This document shows, in pieces, positions 27,162 through 34,500 of a stretch of 61,540 bases of DNA; the first letter of the stretch is position 1; the number at the start of each line of letters is the position of its first letter. Source of the DNA: a virus; IMG/VR virus record IMGVR_UViG_3300031379_000001, positions 1 through 61,540 of that record; one strand, 5' to 3'. A program made the translations under genes and the position numbers. Under the pieces are notes generated by a model. That model saw nothing but the letters and a program-made list of their open reading frames with translations, was not told the DNA's origin and searched no databases.

Positions 27162-27190
27162 TTGATAGTAAATAATTTATATGATAAAAT
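27162..27190 (+). promoter_or_regulatory. Plus promoter of the holin gene
   Basis: TTGATA (27162-27167), 17 bp, TAAAAT (27185-27190), about 100 bases before the holin start. With the minus promoter it forms an inverted pair spanning 27105-27190. Confidence 0.7.
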
Positions 27191-27288
27191 GTAATTAGAG
27201 TGATTCAAACTATTTTTACATACTAATTCACAGCATATCTTATTAACATAGATATGCTTTTGTTATTAGTATATGGAAGGGTGATTTA

Positions 27289-27489
27289 ATGTCTAACGAT
27301 ACTCAAAGTAGATTGAAAAGTAAAGTTTTATGGTTAGGTATATGTACACAATTAGGCATAATTTTAGTTACATTAGGAGTTTTCGATAATACAATGTTAG
27401 AAGATTATAAGATAGTAGTAAATGCGATATTAGCCATTTTAAGTGCCTTTTCAATAATTAATAACCCTACTTCCAAAAATACTCTTTAA
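27289..27489 (+). CDS. Holin, phiLC3-like
   Basis: 66 residues with two hydrophobic segments (about 13-31 and 42-57). RLKSKVLWLGICTQLGIILV and the C-terminal FSIINNPTSKN are typical of the phiLC3 holin family, which forms membrane lesions at lysis. It is separated from the endolysin by divergent transcription. RBS GGAAGGGTG. Confidence 0.87.
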   Translation: MSNDTQSRLKSKVLWLGICTQLGIILVTLGVFDNTMLEDYKIVVNAILAILSAFSIINNPTSKNTL

Positions 27490-27517
27490 GTAAATATTTA
27501 ATAATTGTTGATTCTAT

Positions 27518-27545
27518 TTAGACTATTCTTAGTCTAATTTTTTTA
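27518..27545 (+). terminator. Holin terminator
   Basis: TTAGACT ATTCTT AGTCTAA followed by seven or more T residues. Confidence 0.85.
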
Positions 27546-27572
27546 ATAATTAATAACATTATTAATTACTAA

Positions 27573-27601
27573 TTGAAGTATCAATAATTAAATGATATCA
27601 T
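27573..27601 (+). promoter_or_regulatory. Promoter of the Cro/CI-type gene
   Basis: TTGAAG (27573-27578), 17 bp, TATCAT (27596-27601), about 30 bases before the start codon. Confidence 0.6.
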
Positions 27602-27631
27602 ATAAATATCAGATAAACGGAGGGTATTTGT

Positions 27632-27898
27632 ATGTCAATTACAGTTAAAAACGAATATAATTTAAATCCTGTATATATTAGAAAATTGGTACAACAAAAA
27701 GGAATTAATAAAAACGATTTAATGCAGTTGTTTGGCAAAAGTCAAGCAGCAGTTTACGCTAGGTTAAGTGGTGCTAAAATTATGACAATCGAAGAAGGAT
27801 TTAAACTAGCTAATTTATTAAATATAGATATTCATAAGGTATTTGCACCAAGTCAACAAGATATAATAGATGTATTATGTAATAATAAGGTGGTATAA
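27632..27898 (+). CDS. Cro/CI-family helix-turn-helix regulator
   Basis: 88 residues, essentially one HTH_3 domain: YIRKLVQQKGINKNDLMQLF, then SQAAVYARLSGAK (recognition helix) and TIEEGFKLANLL. Too short for a CI with a dimer/oligomer domain, so Cro-like. RBS CGGAGGG. Its stop overlaps the next start. It is a prime candidate for the regulator of the shared promoter family. Confidence 0.8.
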   Translation: MSITVKNEYNLNPVYIRKLVQQKGINKNDLMQLFGKSQAAVYARLSGAKIMTIEEGFKLANLLNIDIHKVFAPSQQDIIDVLCNNKVV

Positions 27899-28236
27899 TG
27901 AATAATTGTAGTGAAAAATCGATTACTGAAAATTCTTACTCTTCATTTAAAGATACGATTAATAAAAAATACTTTAACAGTGAGTTACATAAGATCGCAT
28001 ATGTTATAAATGGTAATGAATTAGTAAATAAAATTAGGGAAGAATTAAAAATAAATGATAAGTTATTATCTATTGGTGAATTAGATAATAATATATATGC
28101 AACTATTTTATATAATAATTCAATAATTTTCGATAAAATACCAAGCGATTACTTGAAACCTTTAAAAATTCATGAAGTTTACAATTGGTTATGTAATTTA
28201 TATATAAATGATAATATTAATAATGAATATTTGTGA
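27898..28236 (+). CDS. Hypothetical protein, 112 aa
   Basis: Second gene of the regulator operon; ATG overlaps the upstream TAATG junction behind AAGGTGG. Soluble, mixed composition, no recognised motif. Confidence 0.6.
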   Translation: MNNCSEKSITENSYSSFKDTINKKYFNSELHKIAYVINGNELVNKIREELKINDKLLSIGELDNNIYATILYNNSIIFDKIPSDYLKPLKIHEVYNWLCNLYINDNINNEYL

Positions 28237-28244
28237 GGTATAAA

Positions 28245-28484
28245 ATGATTAATAAGATTAAATATATGACAGATAAAGAATTAGCAGAATATCAAGCTAT
28301 ATGTGGATTAGTCTATTTAAAAGAAGATAAACATATAAATGTATTAGAATTAAAAGAGTTAATTATAGATTATGCTTCAAGATCGACAATGTCTTATCTA
28401 GAATGTCTTATATCATTCAGAATAGATATTTTTAAAAATAAATCTTATCAAGAAACTTTTAATAAATTCCTTAACAACAAATAA
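28245..28484 (+). CDS. Hypothetical protein, 79 aa
   Basis: Start taken at ATG 28245 with GAGG at 28235-28238, eight bases after the previous stop; an in-frame GTG at 28233 lies inside the upstream gene. Helical. No recognised family. Confidence 0.6.
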   Translation: MINKIKYMTDKELAEYQAICGLVYLKEDKHINVLELKELIIDYASRSTMSYLECLISFRIDIFKNKSYQETFNKFLNNK

Positions 28485-28517
28485 TAAATAGATTATTTAA
28501 AATCTATTTATTATTCT
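28481..28517. terminator. Bidirectional terminator
   Basis: AATAATAAATAGATT and AATCTATTTATTATT form a long AT-rich stem between convergent genes; it overlaps both gene ends. Confidence 0.75.
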
Positions 28518-28957
28518 AAAACTCTTGTTGCATATGGTATAAATCTAAAATCACCATTTTTCTTTTCTTTTTTACTTAATTTTATTTTAGATTCATCTGA
28601 GAACTCAAATGTTTGATTGTAATAACCTAGTACATTTTTTTCTAAATTTACACTCCTTACATTTTCATCAATTTCCTGTAATACATATATTACTGTTATA
28701 AAATCTTCATCAATCATATTATCAGTTTTTAACTTTTCATAGGCTTTATGTGCCATAGTATTTTTATCAATCTCTTTCTTTTTAATTGGTTTATTTGTAT
28801 TACTTGTTGATTTAACATTATTAGCTGCTTTTGTTTTAATTGGTTCATTTGTTTGTGAAGGTTTTTTATTATTCTTCATATCACCTAATAATGGTATACA
28901 AACTATTATAAAAATACATAATATAATTCCGTATGCTACTATTGAACTTATTTTCAT
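28511..28957 (-). CDS. Membrane-anchored protein, 148 aa
   Basis: One N-terminal membrane helix (about 7-26), a Lys/Thr/Asn-rich linker (30-60), then a soluble domain with VIYVLQEIDENVRSVNLEKN. Likely faces outward, tethered to the membrane. Last gene of a - strand operon starting near 29749. Start behind AAGGAGTGTTTTTAAATG, the recurrent start context. A surface role such as exclusion is possible but unproved. Confidence 0.6.
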   Translation of the reverse strand: MKISSIVAYGIILCIFIIVCIPLLGDMKNNKKPSQTNEPIKTKAANNVKSTSNTNKPIKKKEIDKNTMAHKAYEKLKTDNMIDEDFITVIYVLQEIDENVRSVNLEKNVLGYYNQTFEFSDESKIKLSKKEKKNGDFRFIPYATRVLE

Positions 28958-28972
28958 TTAAAAACACTCCTT

Positions 28973-29122
28973 TTAAAATATATTACTTAATAAATCCTTA
29001 AACCATTCAATGTTTCCACCTATGGTATAAGCTATGATAATAATCATAGCTAGTATTATAAAAAATATAAAACATATAAACATAAAGAAACCAAATATTT
29101 GATCGTAATCTTTATCGCTCAT
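28973..29122 (-). CDS. Small membrane protein, 49 aa
   Basis: Translation on the minus strand gives a short polar N-terminus, a hydrophobic segment (about 11-33) and a polar C-terminus ending LLSNIF. Its ATG overlaps the TGA of the upstream gene (ATGA), with an AAAGGAAT-like RBS. No family recognised. Confidence 0.6.
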   Translation of the reverse strand: MSDKDYDQIFGFFMFICFIFFIILAMIIIIAYTIGGNIEWFKDLLSNIF

Positions 29123-29325
29123 TTTTTAATATTATTCCTTTCATTTATAGATAATTTTATATATTTCTTAAATTCTTCTAAGTGTTTCCTAGATTTATCT
29201 ATATTTTCACTTTTAACATCATTGTCTATTAATTGTTTTAATTGTATATCAATAAACTCAATATATTCATCAATTTCATTGACATACTTATATATTATAT
29301 TTATTAGTTCTTCATAAATATCCAC
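29119..29325 (-). CDS. Small coiled-coil protein, 68 aa
   Basis: Highly helical and charged (IDIQLKQLIDNDVKSENIDK). Overlaps the small membrane protein gene by four bases and starts two bases after the preceding gene ends, so tightly coupled in the operon. The + strand frame over the same bases is a shadow. Confidence 0.6.
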   Translation of the reverse strand: MDIYEELINIIYKYVNEIDEYIEFIDIQLKQLIDNDVKSENIDKSRKHLEEFKKYIKLSINERNNIKK

Positions 29326-29327
29326 TA

Positions 29328-29594
29328 TTACACCAACTTATTATTACATTCATCACAGTAATGAAACATATTATCAACGTTATATATTGCACACTGTTGA
29401 CATAGCCTAATGCCACAATTTTCACATTCTCTATGGTCACTATAACATACAGTATCACTACATTCATCACATTGTAATGTGTGTTCTTTAGCACAATCTA
29501 AGCAATAATTACTAAAACAAGTATTACAAGTTTCATAGTCTCCATCTTCTTGTCTAACTGAATCAATCTTTTTATCGCAAATTATACATTTCAT
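29328..29594 (-). CDS. Cysteine-rich zinc-binding protein, 88 aa
   Basis: Has 17 cysteines, most in C-x2-C pairs (CIIC, CNTC, CLDC, CDEC, CENC, CQQC, CDEC), which gives a chain of zinc-binding knuckles like B-box/RING-like or rubredoxin-like folds. RBS AAAGGTGAA. It follows the RHH gene by two bases. Function unknown; protein or nucleic acid contacts are likely. Confidence 0.65.
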   Translation of the reverse strand: MKCIICDKKIDSVRQEDGDYETCNTCFSNYCLDCAKEHTLQCDECSDTVCYSDHRECENCGIRLCQQCAIYNVDNMFHYCDECNNKLV

Positions 29595-29596
29595 AA

Positions 29597-29749
29597 CTAT
29601 TCACCTTTCTTTTTATTTGCATTTTCTATGTATTTCTTCATCATCTTAATAATTTCATGTGACATATTTCTTCCATCACATGCAACTCTAAATTCTTCTT
29701 TTAACTGATCGCCTGTTATTACAACTAATCTAGCTTTATTCTTACTCAA
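29597..29749 (-). CDS. Small ribbon-helix-helix-like protein, 50 aa
   Basis: TTG start behind AAGGAGTGATC. A beta-strand-like ARLVVITGDQLKEEFRVACD segment is followed by NMSHEIIKMMKKYIENA, the CopG/MetJ-type strand-helix-helix order. First gene of the 29749-28511 operon, directly downstream of a member of the shared promoter family. Confidence 0.6.
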   Translation of the reverse strand: MSKNKARLVVITGDQLKEEFRVACDGRNMSHEIIKMMKKYIENANKKKGE

Positions 29750-29780
29750 TTTGATCACTCCTTATTTTTATTATGTATAC

Positions 29781-29809
29781 ATATTATCATAGATATTAAC
29801 CAATGTCAA
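29781..29809 (-). promoter_or_regulatory. Shared-family promoter for the 29.7-28.5 kb operon
   Basis: Minus strand: TTGACA (29804-29809), 17 bp with GGTTAATATCTATGA, TAATAT (29781-29786), then GTATAC. Confidence 0.85.
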
Positions 29810-29846
29810 TATTTATATTAATTAATGTTAATAATTATAATAAGAA

Positions 29847-29876
29847 AACAAGGTATACGTAGGTGTATACCTTGTT
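29847..29876 (-). terminator. Terminator after the PrimPol-helicase gene
   Basis: AAACAAGGTATAC pairs with GTATACCTTGTTT across a 6-base loop, in the 250-base gap between the two minus operons. Downstream, on the minus strand, the T-run is moderate. The remainder (29883-29930) has ATGTACATTT-like short repeats but no gene. Confidence 0.7.
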
Positions 29877-30000
29877 TGCTTGAATGTACATTTAAGTACA
29901 TTTAGGCTTCTAATGTACTCATTAGTGTATATTCTGGATTTTAGTATAATTTTATGTTATAATGATAATGTAATTAATTTTTGATAATTTATTGTTAATT

Positions 30001-32346
30001 TCATATATTCAAAGTATCTTGATATTCTGCCAAAATATCTTGTTTAATTCTTAATCCAGCTAAACCTCTTGCCGTAGGTTTTTTTGTTTTAGGATTTATT
30101 AAATTTTTACTTTCTTTAATATCTTTAAACTTTGAAGATATTTCATTTCTTAATTGTACACCAGTTTTTTTACATTTAATATTTTCTTCATTACAATACA
30201 TTTTGTAATAGCTTAGTAAATCACTGCCAAGTATATAACCATTTTTAGTTACTTCACAATATTGATCAACAAAATCTACTACAGGACTATCTTGTTTAAT
30301 ATAGTCTTTTATAATATTTTCATTTTCTTTATTTGTAGTAAAGTTTAAATTATTTTTCATAAGTCTCAATAGACCTTCAAACATCCAATTAAAAATAGCA
30401 TCATAATTAAATTTTTCTAATAATTTCTTATCTTGTTTTTCTTTAGGTACAACATTATTAAATGGTATAATTATAAATCTATTAAAAAATTCTTGTGATT
30501 TATCATAAGAACTAGGTAAATGATTCATACTAAAATACATCCTAGCTTTATTGTATACAAATATAGAATCTCTACCTTTTTTCTCACATTTAAATTTATC
30601 ATCACCAGTTAATATTTTAATTGAGCTTGTGTCTTCTAATGGTGTGGCTGGTATGTCACCACACACATTTATTAATTTACCTAATAATGCGGAAGTATCA
30701 AATCTTGAATTTCTTCTTGTTAAATCTTGTAATGGTAATGCAGAGGTATTATCATCACCGATAACATTAGTAAGTATTCTAAGTACTACCGATTTACCAG
30801 TATCACCTTTACCATAGAAACCAAAAAACTTTTTTGCTCTATTGTTATTAATTAAAGCATATCCCATAATTTCTTGTAATAAAATTTGTTGATCTTTTGG
30901 TAATGTTTCATTTATAAATTTCTCAAAAACTTCACATTTAGCATCTGGATTATATGTGAATTTATATTGAATAGTATTTAAGTTATCTGGTGAATGTTCT
31001 TCTTTAGTAAATTCAGAAGAACCATATTTAACATTTAAAATACAATCATTTAAATTAATTTGTGTATCTGATGTATTGAATTTTTCAAACTTTATAAAAT
31101 GCCTTTGTAATTGTTTGTAAACTTCATCTACATAATGAGTGGATTTAAACTTATTTTTTTCATTATCTATCATATGATTTTCAATTAACTTTGTTAACTG
31201 TGGTTTTTCTATCTCATTATATGTACCATTTTTATAAATAAATGACCCAATTTCAGTATGTATAATATTATGTTCATTTGTTAAATGATTCCTTAATACA
31301 GTGAAATCTAATTGATATTTATCTTTATTGTTTAAATAAAACCATTCTTTCGATAAAGCTTTGTTTTGTGCTTCAAAGTCTATATTTAATTTAAACATAT
31401 CATTTAGTTTAACAACTGCTTTGAATGGTTCTATATCTTCCATTAAAGCAACAAAATCAATTACACTACCGCCTTTTTCACATCCAAAACAATTAAAACT
31501 ATTAGTTGTTTCATAAATACTCATACTTGGTGTCTTGTCTTCATGTTCTGGTAATGGGCAGTTAATAAGAGTGCCATTATAGTCAATTCCATATTTGTTT
31601 AAAAGATCAATTATATCAATTTCACTTTTAACATAATCAAATATATTACTAATATCTTCTTTGTTAGTTTCAGTGTTTCTATCATATTTAGTTTTTACTT
31701 TTTTTACATCTATCTTTTTTAATAGTTCGACTTTTTTGTATAGATTTACTATCGTCCTATTGGCTTCTGGTAGTTCATCACATTTATAATCTTCATATAC
31801 ATTGCCTGTTAATATCATACAATGTTTATTTATGAATACTTCTACACCGCATTTTTGTGGTAAATGTGAATATTTAGAATGTACTTTATGTAATTTAACA
31901 CTTTGATTATTCTTTTTATTAAATGATTTTGTTGTCTTATATATAATGTGTAAACCATAACCACTAATAGAGTATTCTATATATGGTCTAATATTTTCTA
32001 TATCTAAATCATTTAATATCTCTTTTGCCCAAGTATATAAATTTTTTTCTTCATCAAAGCATTTATCTAAATCAATGATTACATAGTCATTATCAAGAAA
32101 ATAACTATAATATAGGTTATTAGGATTATCAGTTATAACACTTACAAATGTCTTTAGATTATTTTTATTGGTCCAATCGACATTATAACCATTAACATCA
32201 ACTGGTGCTTTTTTAGAATTACCATATAACCATTGATTTTTATCTTTTATTTCTTTAGGTATATTATGTATTTTTGCATTATCAACGTTTAATACTTCTT
32301 TTAATTGATTATTCTGCATATTAGTTACATTATAAGCATTTTTCAT
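30001..32346 (-). CDS. PrimPol / CHC2-type zinc finger / SF3 helicase replication protein
   Basis: 781 residues in three parts. An AEP primase-polymerase has IIDLDKC (D92, D94), SGYGLH (128-133) and the VEVF segment near 170. A DnaG-type zinc finger has C263, H268, C286 and C289, with the GGSVIDFV tail. A D5-type SF3 helicase has Walker A GKGDTGKS (512-519), Walker B LINVCGD near 565 and the YFSMNHLP sensor near 605. It should synthesise primers and unwind DNA, probably at the origin. Second gene after a CopG-like regulator. Confidence 0.88.
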   Translation of the reverse strand: MKNAYNVTNMQNNQLKEVLNVDNAKIHNIPKEIKDKNQWLYGNSKKAPVDVNGYNVDWTNKNNLKTFVSVITDNPNNLYYSYFLDNDYVIIDLDKCFDEEKNLYTWAKEILNDLDIENIRPYIEYSISGYGLHIIYKTTKSFNKKNNQSVKLHKVHSKYSHLPQKCGVEVFINKHCMILTGNVYEDYKCDELPEANRTIVNLYKKVELLKKIDVKKVKTKYDRNTETNKEDISNIFDYVKSEIDIIDLLNKYGIDYNGTLINCPLPEHEDKTPSMSIYETTNSFNCFGCEKGGSVIDFVALMEDIEPFKAVVKLNDMFKLNIDFEAQNKALSKEWFYLNNKDKYQLDFTVLRNHLTNEHNIIHTEIGSFIYKNGTYNEIEKPQLTKLIENHMIDNEKNKFKSTHYVDEVYKQLQRHFIKFEKFNTSDTQINLNDCILNVKYGSSEFTKEEHSPDNLNTIQYKFTYNPDAKCEVFEKFINETLPKDQQILLQEIMGYALINNNRAKKFFGFYGKGDTGKSVVLRILTNVIGDDNTSALPLQDLTRRNSRFDTSALLGKLINVCGDIPATPLEDTSSIKILTGDDKFKCEKKGRDSIFVYNKARMYFSMNHLPSSYDKSQEFFNRFIIIPFNNVVPKEKQDKKLLEKFNYDAIFNWMFEGLLRLMKNNLNFTTNKENENIIKDYIKQDSPVVDFVDQYCEVTKNGYILGSDLLSYYKMYCNEENIKCKKTGVQLRNEISSKFKDIKESKNLINPKTKKPTARGLAGLRIKQDILAEYQDTLNI

Positions 32347-32358
32347 TCTTATACCTCC

Positions 32359-32562
32359 TTATTTAACATTTGTTTTTCTACAATCACAATCATCTTTTAA
32401 TACTAATTTATCAAAATTATCTATTAAATACTCTAATACTGTTGTCATACTCTTACCTTGTTGTTTAGATATTTTTTCTAATTGTTCTATTGTTTTAGGA
32501 TAAAATTTGTAAGATACCATTTTTTTCTTAGGTTTATTTGAAACTATTTTTAAATAAGCCAT
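32359..32562 (-). CDS. CopG-like ribbon-helix-helix repressor
   Basis: 67 residues: MVSYKFYPKTIEQLEKISKQ (strand and first helix), SMTTVLEYLIDNF (second helix), then a short Cys/Lys tail. Twelve bases before the primase-helicase gene in one operon, with a 14-bp palindrome in the operon promoter. In plasmids such as pMV158 this arrangement lets CopG limit rep expression and copy number; the same is inferred here. Confidence 0.72.
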   Translation of the reverse strand: MAYLKIVSNKPKKKMVSYKFYPKTIEQLEKISKQQGKSMTTVLEYLIDNFDKLVLKDDCDCRKTNVK

Positions 32563-32604
32563 TTTTTGTTACCTCCATATATTTTATTATTTTTCGATAA
32601 TACT

Positions 32605-32633
32605 ATTGTATATTAGTATATACTAAAAGTCAA
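32605..32633 (-). promoter_or_regulatory. Promoter and palindromic operator of copG-like/primase operon
   Basis: Minus strand: TTGACT (32628-32633), 17 bp, TACAAT (32605-32610). TTAGTATATACTAA (32613-32626), a perfect 14-bp palindrome, fills the spacer, so a bound repressor would block RNA polymerase. Confidence 0.8.
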
Positions 32634-32712
32634 TAACATTCGAATGATATTTATCGTTAATACTTTAACAATTAGTGATATTGGTAATTACAAGAAATTT
32701 TATTATTACGTA

Positions 32713-32741
32713 TTTACATTAATATAACTATATGATAATAT
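32713..32741 (+). promoter_or_regulatory. Plus promoter of a short transcript
   Basis: TTTACA (32713-32718), 17 bp ending TATGA, TAATAT (32736-32741). The only thing downstream before a terminator is about 40 bases. Confidence 0.6.
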
Positions 32742-32747
32742 ATATTT

Positions 32748-32820
32748 ATGATGAGTTTTCTAAAAAATCTTGATATGGTTATATAAAAAAAAGAAGATGG
32801 TTCTCTTCTTTTTTTTATTA
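32748..32820 (+). ncRNA. Possible very short RNA, about 70 nt
   Basis: Bounded by the promoter above and the terminator hairpin at 32784-32817 (AAAAGAAGA / TCTTCTTTT with flanking A and T runs). It contains a 12-codon ATG frame at 32748 with no SD. It could be a small RNA, a leader, or only a premature-termination unit before the LPXTG gene. Confidence 0.35.
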
Positions 32821-32922
32821 TTATACAAAAATATATTAAATATTCAGAAAAATTATGGAAAAATAGACAATAATGTGATAGTATAAATTAGTCAAAATAA
32901 TACAATAAATGGAGGAAAGAAC

Positions 32923-34134
32923 ATGAAAAAAGTCACAATATTGTTAACAATTGTTACATTATTAACTTTTAGTACTTCTGTTTTTGCTACAGATCAAAGT
33001 AATTCAAATACTAATAATCAATCCAATTCAAATACATATGGTACAACTAATCAATCTAATAGTAATAATAATGATCAAAGCAATAGTAATTCAGTTGGTA
33101 CAGCTAAACAAAGTAATGATAATAAAAACAATCAAGAGAACGAAAACAAATTTGGTAAAGCTAATCAATCTAATAAAAATAGTAATACCCAAGAAAATAA
33201 GAGCAAACTTGGTATAACTAATCAATCTAATAGTAATAATAATGATCAAAGTAATAGTAACTCATTTGGTAAAGCTAATCAATCTAATAGTAATAATAAT
33301 GATCAAAGTAATGTAAGTAAGTTTGGTAAAGCTAATCAATCTAATGAAAACAATAATGAACAAAGTAACACTAATATAGGCGGTAAAGTAAATCAATCTA
33401 ATGAAAATAGTAATACTCAAGAAAATAGTAACTCATTTGGTAAAGGTAAACAAACTAATAGTAATACTAATGAACAAAATAATACGAATAAAACATTATA
33501 TCTAAAAAAATATGAAGTAAAGAAAAATGATTTAAAAGTAGAAAAATTCAAAATAGAAACAATTAAAAAAGAAGGAAAAAAAGCTAAAGTATTCATTAAA
33601 TTATATGGTAAAAAATTTGGTAAATGTGTAATCAATAAAGATGTTAAATTAAAAAAAGGATTAAATAAAGTAAAGTATGAAGTAATAAAAGAAGGTCAAA
33701 AATATATTAATTATATTAATATATATTCAGATGTAGAAAATTTATTATGTAATGTTCAAACTAATATCAATGAAAACAATCAAACTAATGTAAACTATGG
33801 TTCTAATGTAACTCAGTCAAATTCAAATAGTAATAGTCAAAGTAATACAAATAATAGCTCAAGTTCAAATACAACAGTTAGTACAACTACAGGAACAGAA
33901 TCAACCACAGTAACAACTACAGGAAATGAAGAAAAAGAAGTAAAAATAGAAACAACTAATCTAAGTGCTAATGGTATTTTAGCAGATAAAGCATCAACAG
34001 ATGTTAAAACTGTTTCAAGTAATGATACATTACCAAAAACAGGTGATGAAGTACCAGTATTACCATTCGTTATAGGTTCTTTAATTTTATTAGGTGGAGT
34101 AAGTTTACTATTAAAAAAAGTTTTAATCAATTAA
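32923..34134 (+). CDS. LPXTG cell-wall-anchored repeat protein
   Basis: 403 residues. Signal peptide 1-22 (TILLTIVTLLTFSTSVFA). Residues about 24-190 and 280-310 are N/Q/S repeats of the form NQSNSNNNDQSNSN with a roughly 22-aa period, reminiscent of curlin-type beta-solenoid repeats. A charged middle domain lies at 195-270, a Thr-rich stalk follows, then LPKTGDE near 368, a membrane helix and a basic tail: a complete sortase substrate. A phage-borne surface protein suggests lysogenic conversion, adhesion or receptor masking. It is monocistronic. Confidence 0.85.
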   Translation: MKKVTILLTIVTLLTFSTSVFATDQSNSNTNNQSNSNTYGTTNQSNSNNNDQSNSNSVGTAKQSNDNKNNQENENKFGKANQSNKNSNTQENKSKLGITNQSNSNNNDQSNSNSFGKANQSNSNNNDQSNVSKFGKANQSNENNNEQSNTNIGGKVNQSNENSNTQENSNSFGKGKQTNSNTNEQNNTNKTLYLKKYEVKKNDLKVEKFKIETIKKEGKKAKVFIKLYGKKFGKCVINKDVKLKKGLNKVKYEVIKEGQKYINYINIYSDVENLLCNVQTNINENNQTNVNYGSNVTQSNSNSNSQSNTNNSSSSNTTVSTTTGTESTTVTTTGNEEKEVKIETTNLSANGILADKASTDVKTVSSNDTLPKTGDEVPVLPFVIGSLILLGGVSLLLKKVLIN

Positions 34135-34167
34135 AAAAGACTTATTTATAAGTCTTTTTTTTTAATT
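34127..34167. terminator. Bidirectional terminator with AT flanks
   Basis: AAGACTTAT and ATAAGTCTT form the core, extended outward by CAATTAAAAA on the left and TTTTTAATTG on the right. Confidence 0.88.
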
Positions 34168-34168
34168 G

Positions 34169-34486
34169 TTATATGTATGTTCCTATTATTTTTTTATCGT
34201 CTGTCTCATTTCTACCAATAAACCACATACATTCTGGAATATCATTTGTTAATTGTTTTATTGTTTTACTTATCATAATATATGGTGTACATTTATTATT
34301 AAAGAATAATCTAGCTACAAAGTACCCATAGTAATCTTTTGTTTCATTGTTATATATGGTTATTATGGGTATTTTAGATTCATAATTATATTTTTTAGTT
34401 AAATTGATTAACCTAAAATCTTTAAATGAATCTAATAAAATATCATCATCTTTCCTATAAGGGTTATAAAATTTTTTTAATATCAT
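34169..34486 (-). CDS. Hypothetical protein, 105 aa
   Basis: Soluble, mixed alpha/beta, behind AAAAGGAGAATTA. Residues 25-75 (DFRLINLTKKYNYESKIPII) alternate strands. Last gene of the 36.5-34.2 kb minus operon. No family recognised. Confidence 0.6.
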   Translation of the reverse strand: MILKKFYNPYRKDDDILLDSFKDFRLINLTKKYNYESKIPIITIYNNETKDYYGYFVARLFFNNKCTPYIMISKTIKQLTNDIPECMWFIGRNETDDKKIIGTYI

Positions 34487-34500
34487 AATTAATTCTCCTT

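Larger units (their letters stand above)
32563..32922. other. Divergent intergenic region
   Basis: Holds the copG-like promoter, the short transcript unit and a terminator hairpin (32784-32817) that would also insulate the LPXTG gene. A plausible promoter for the LPXTG gene near 32875 is weak. Confidence 0.6.

Noticed and set aside
29099-29317. Plus-strand ORF of 72 codons
   Set aside because: Opposite the 29119-29325 coiled-coil gene, which has operon context and RBS; the plus frame is a hydrophobic shadow.
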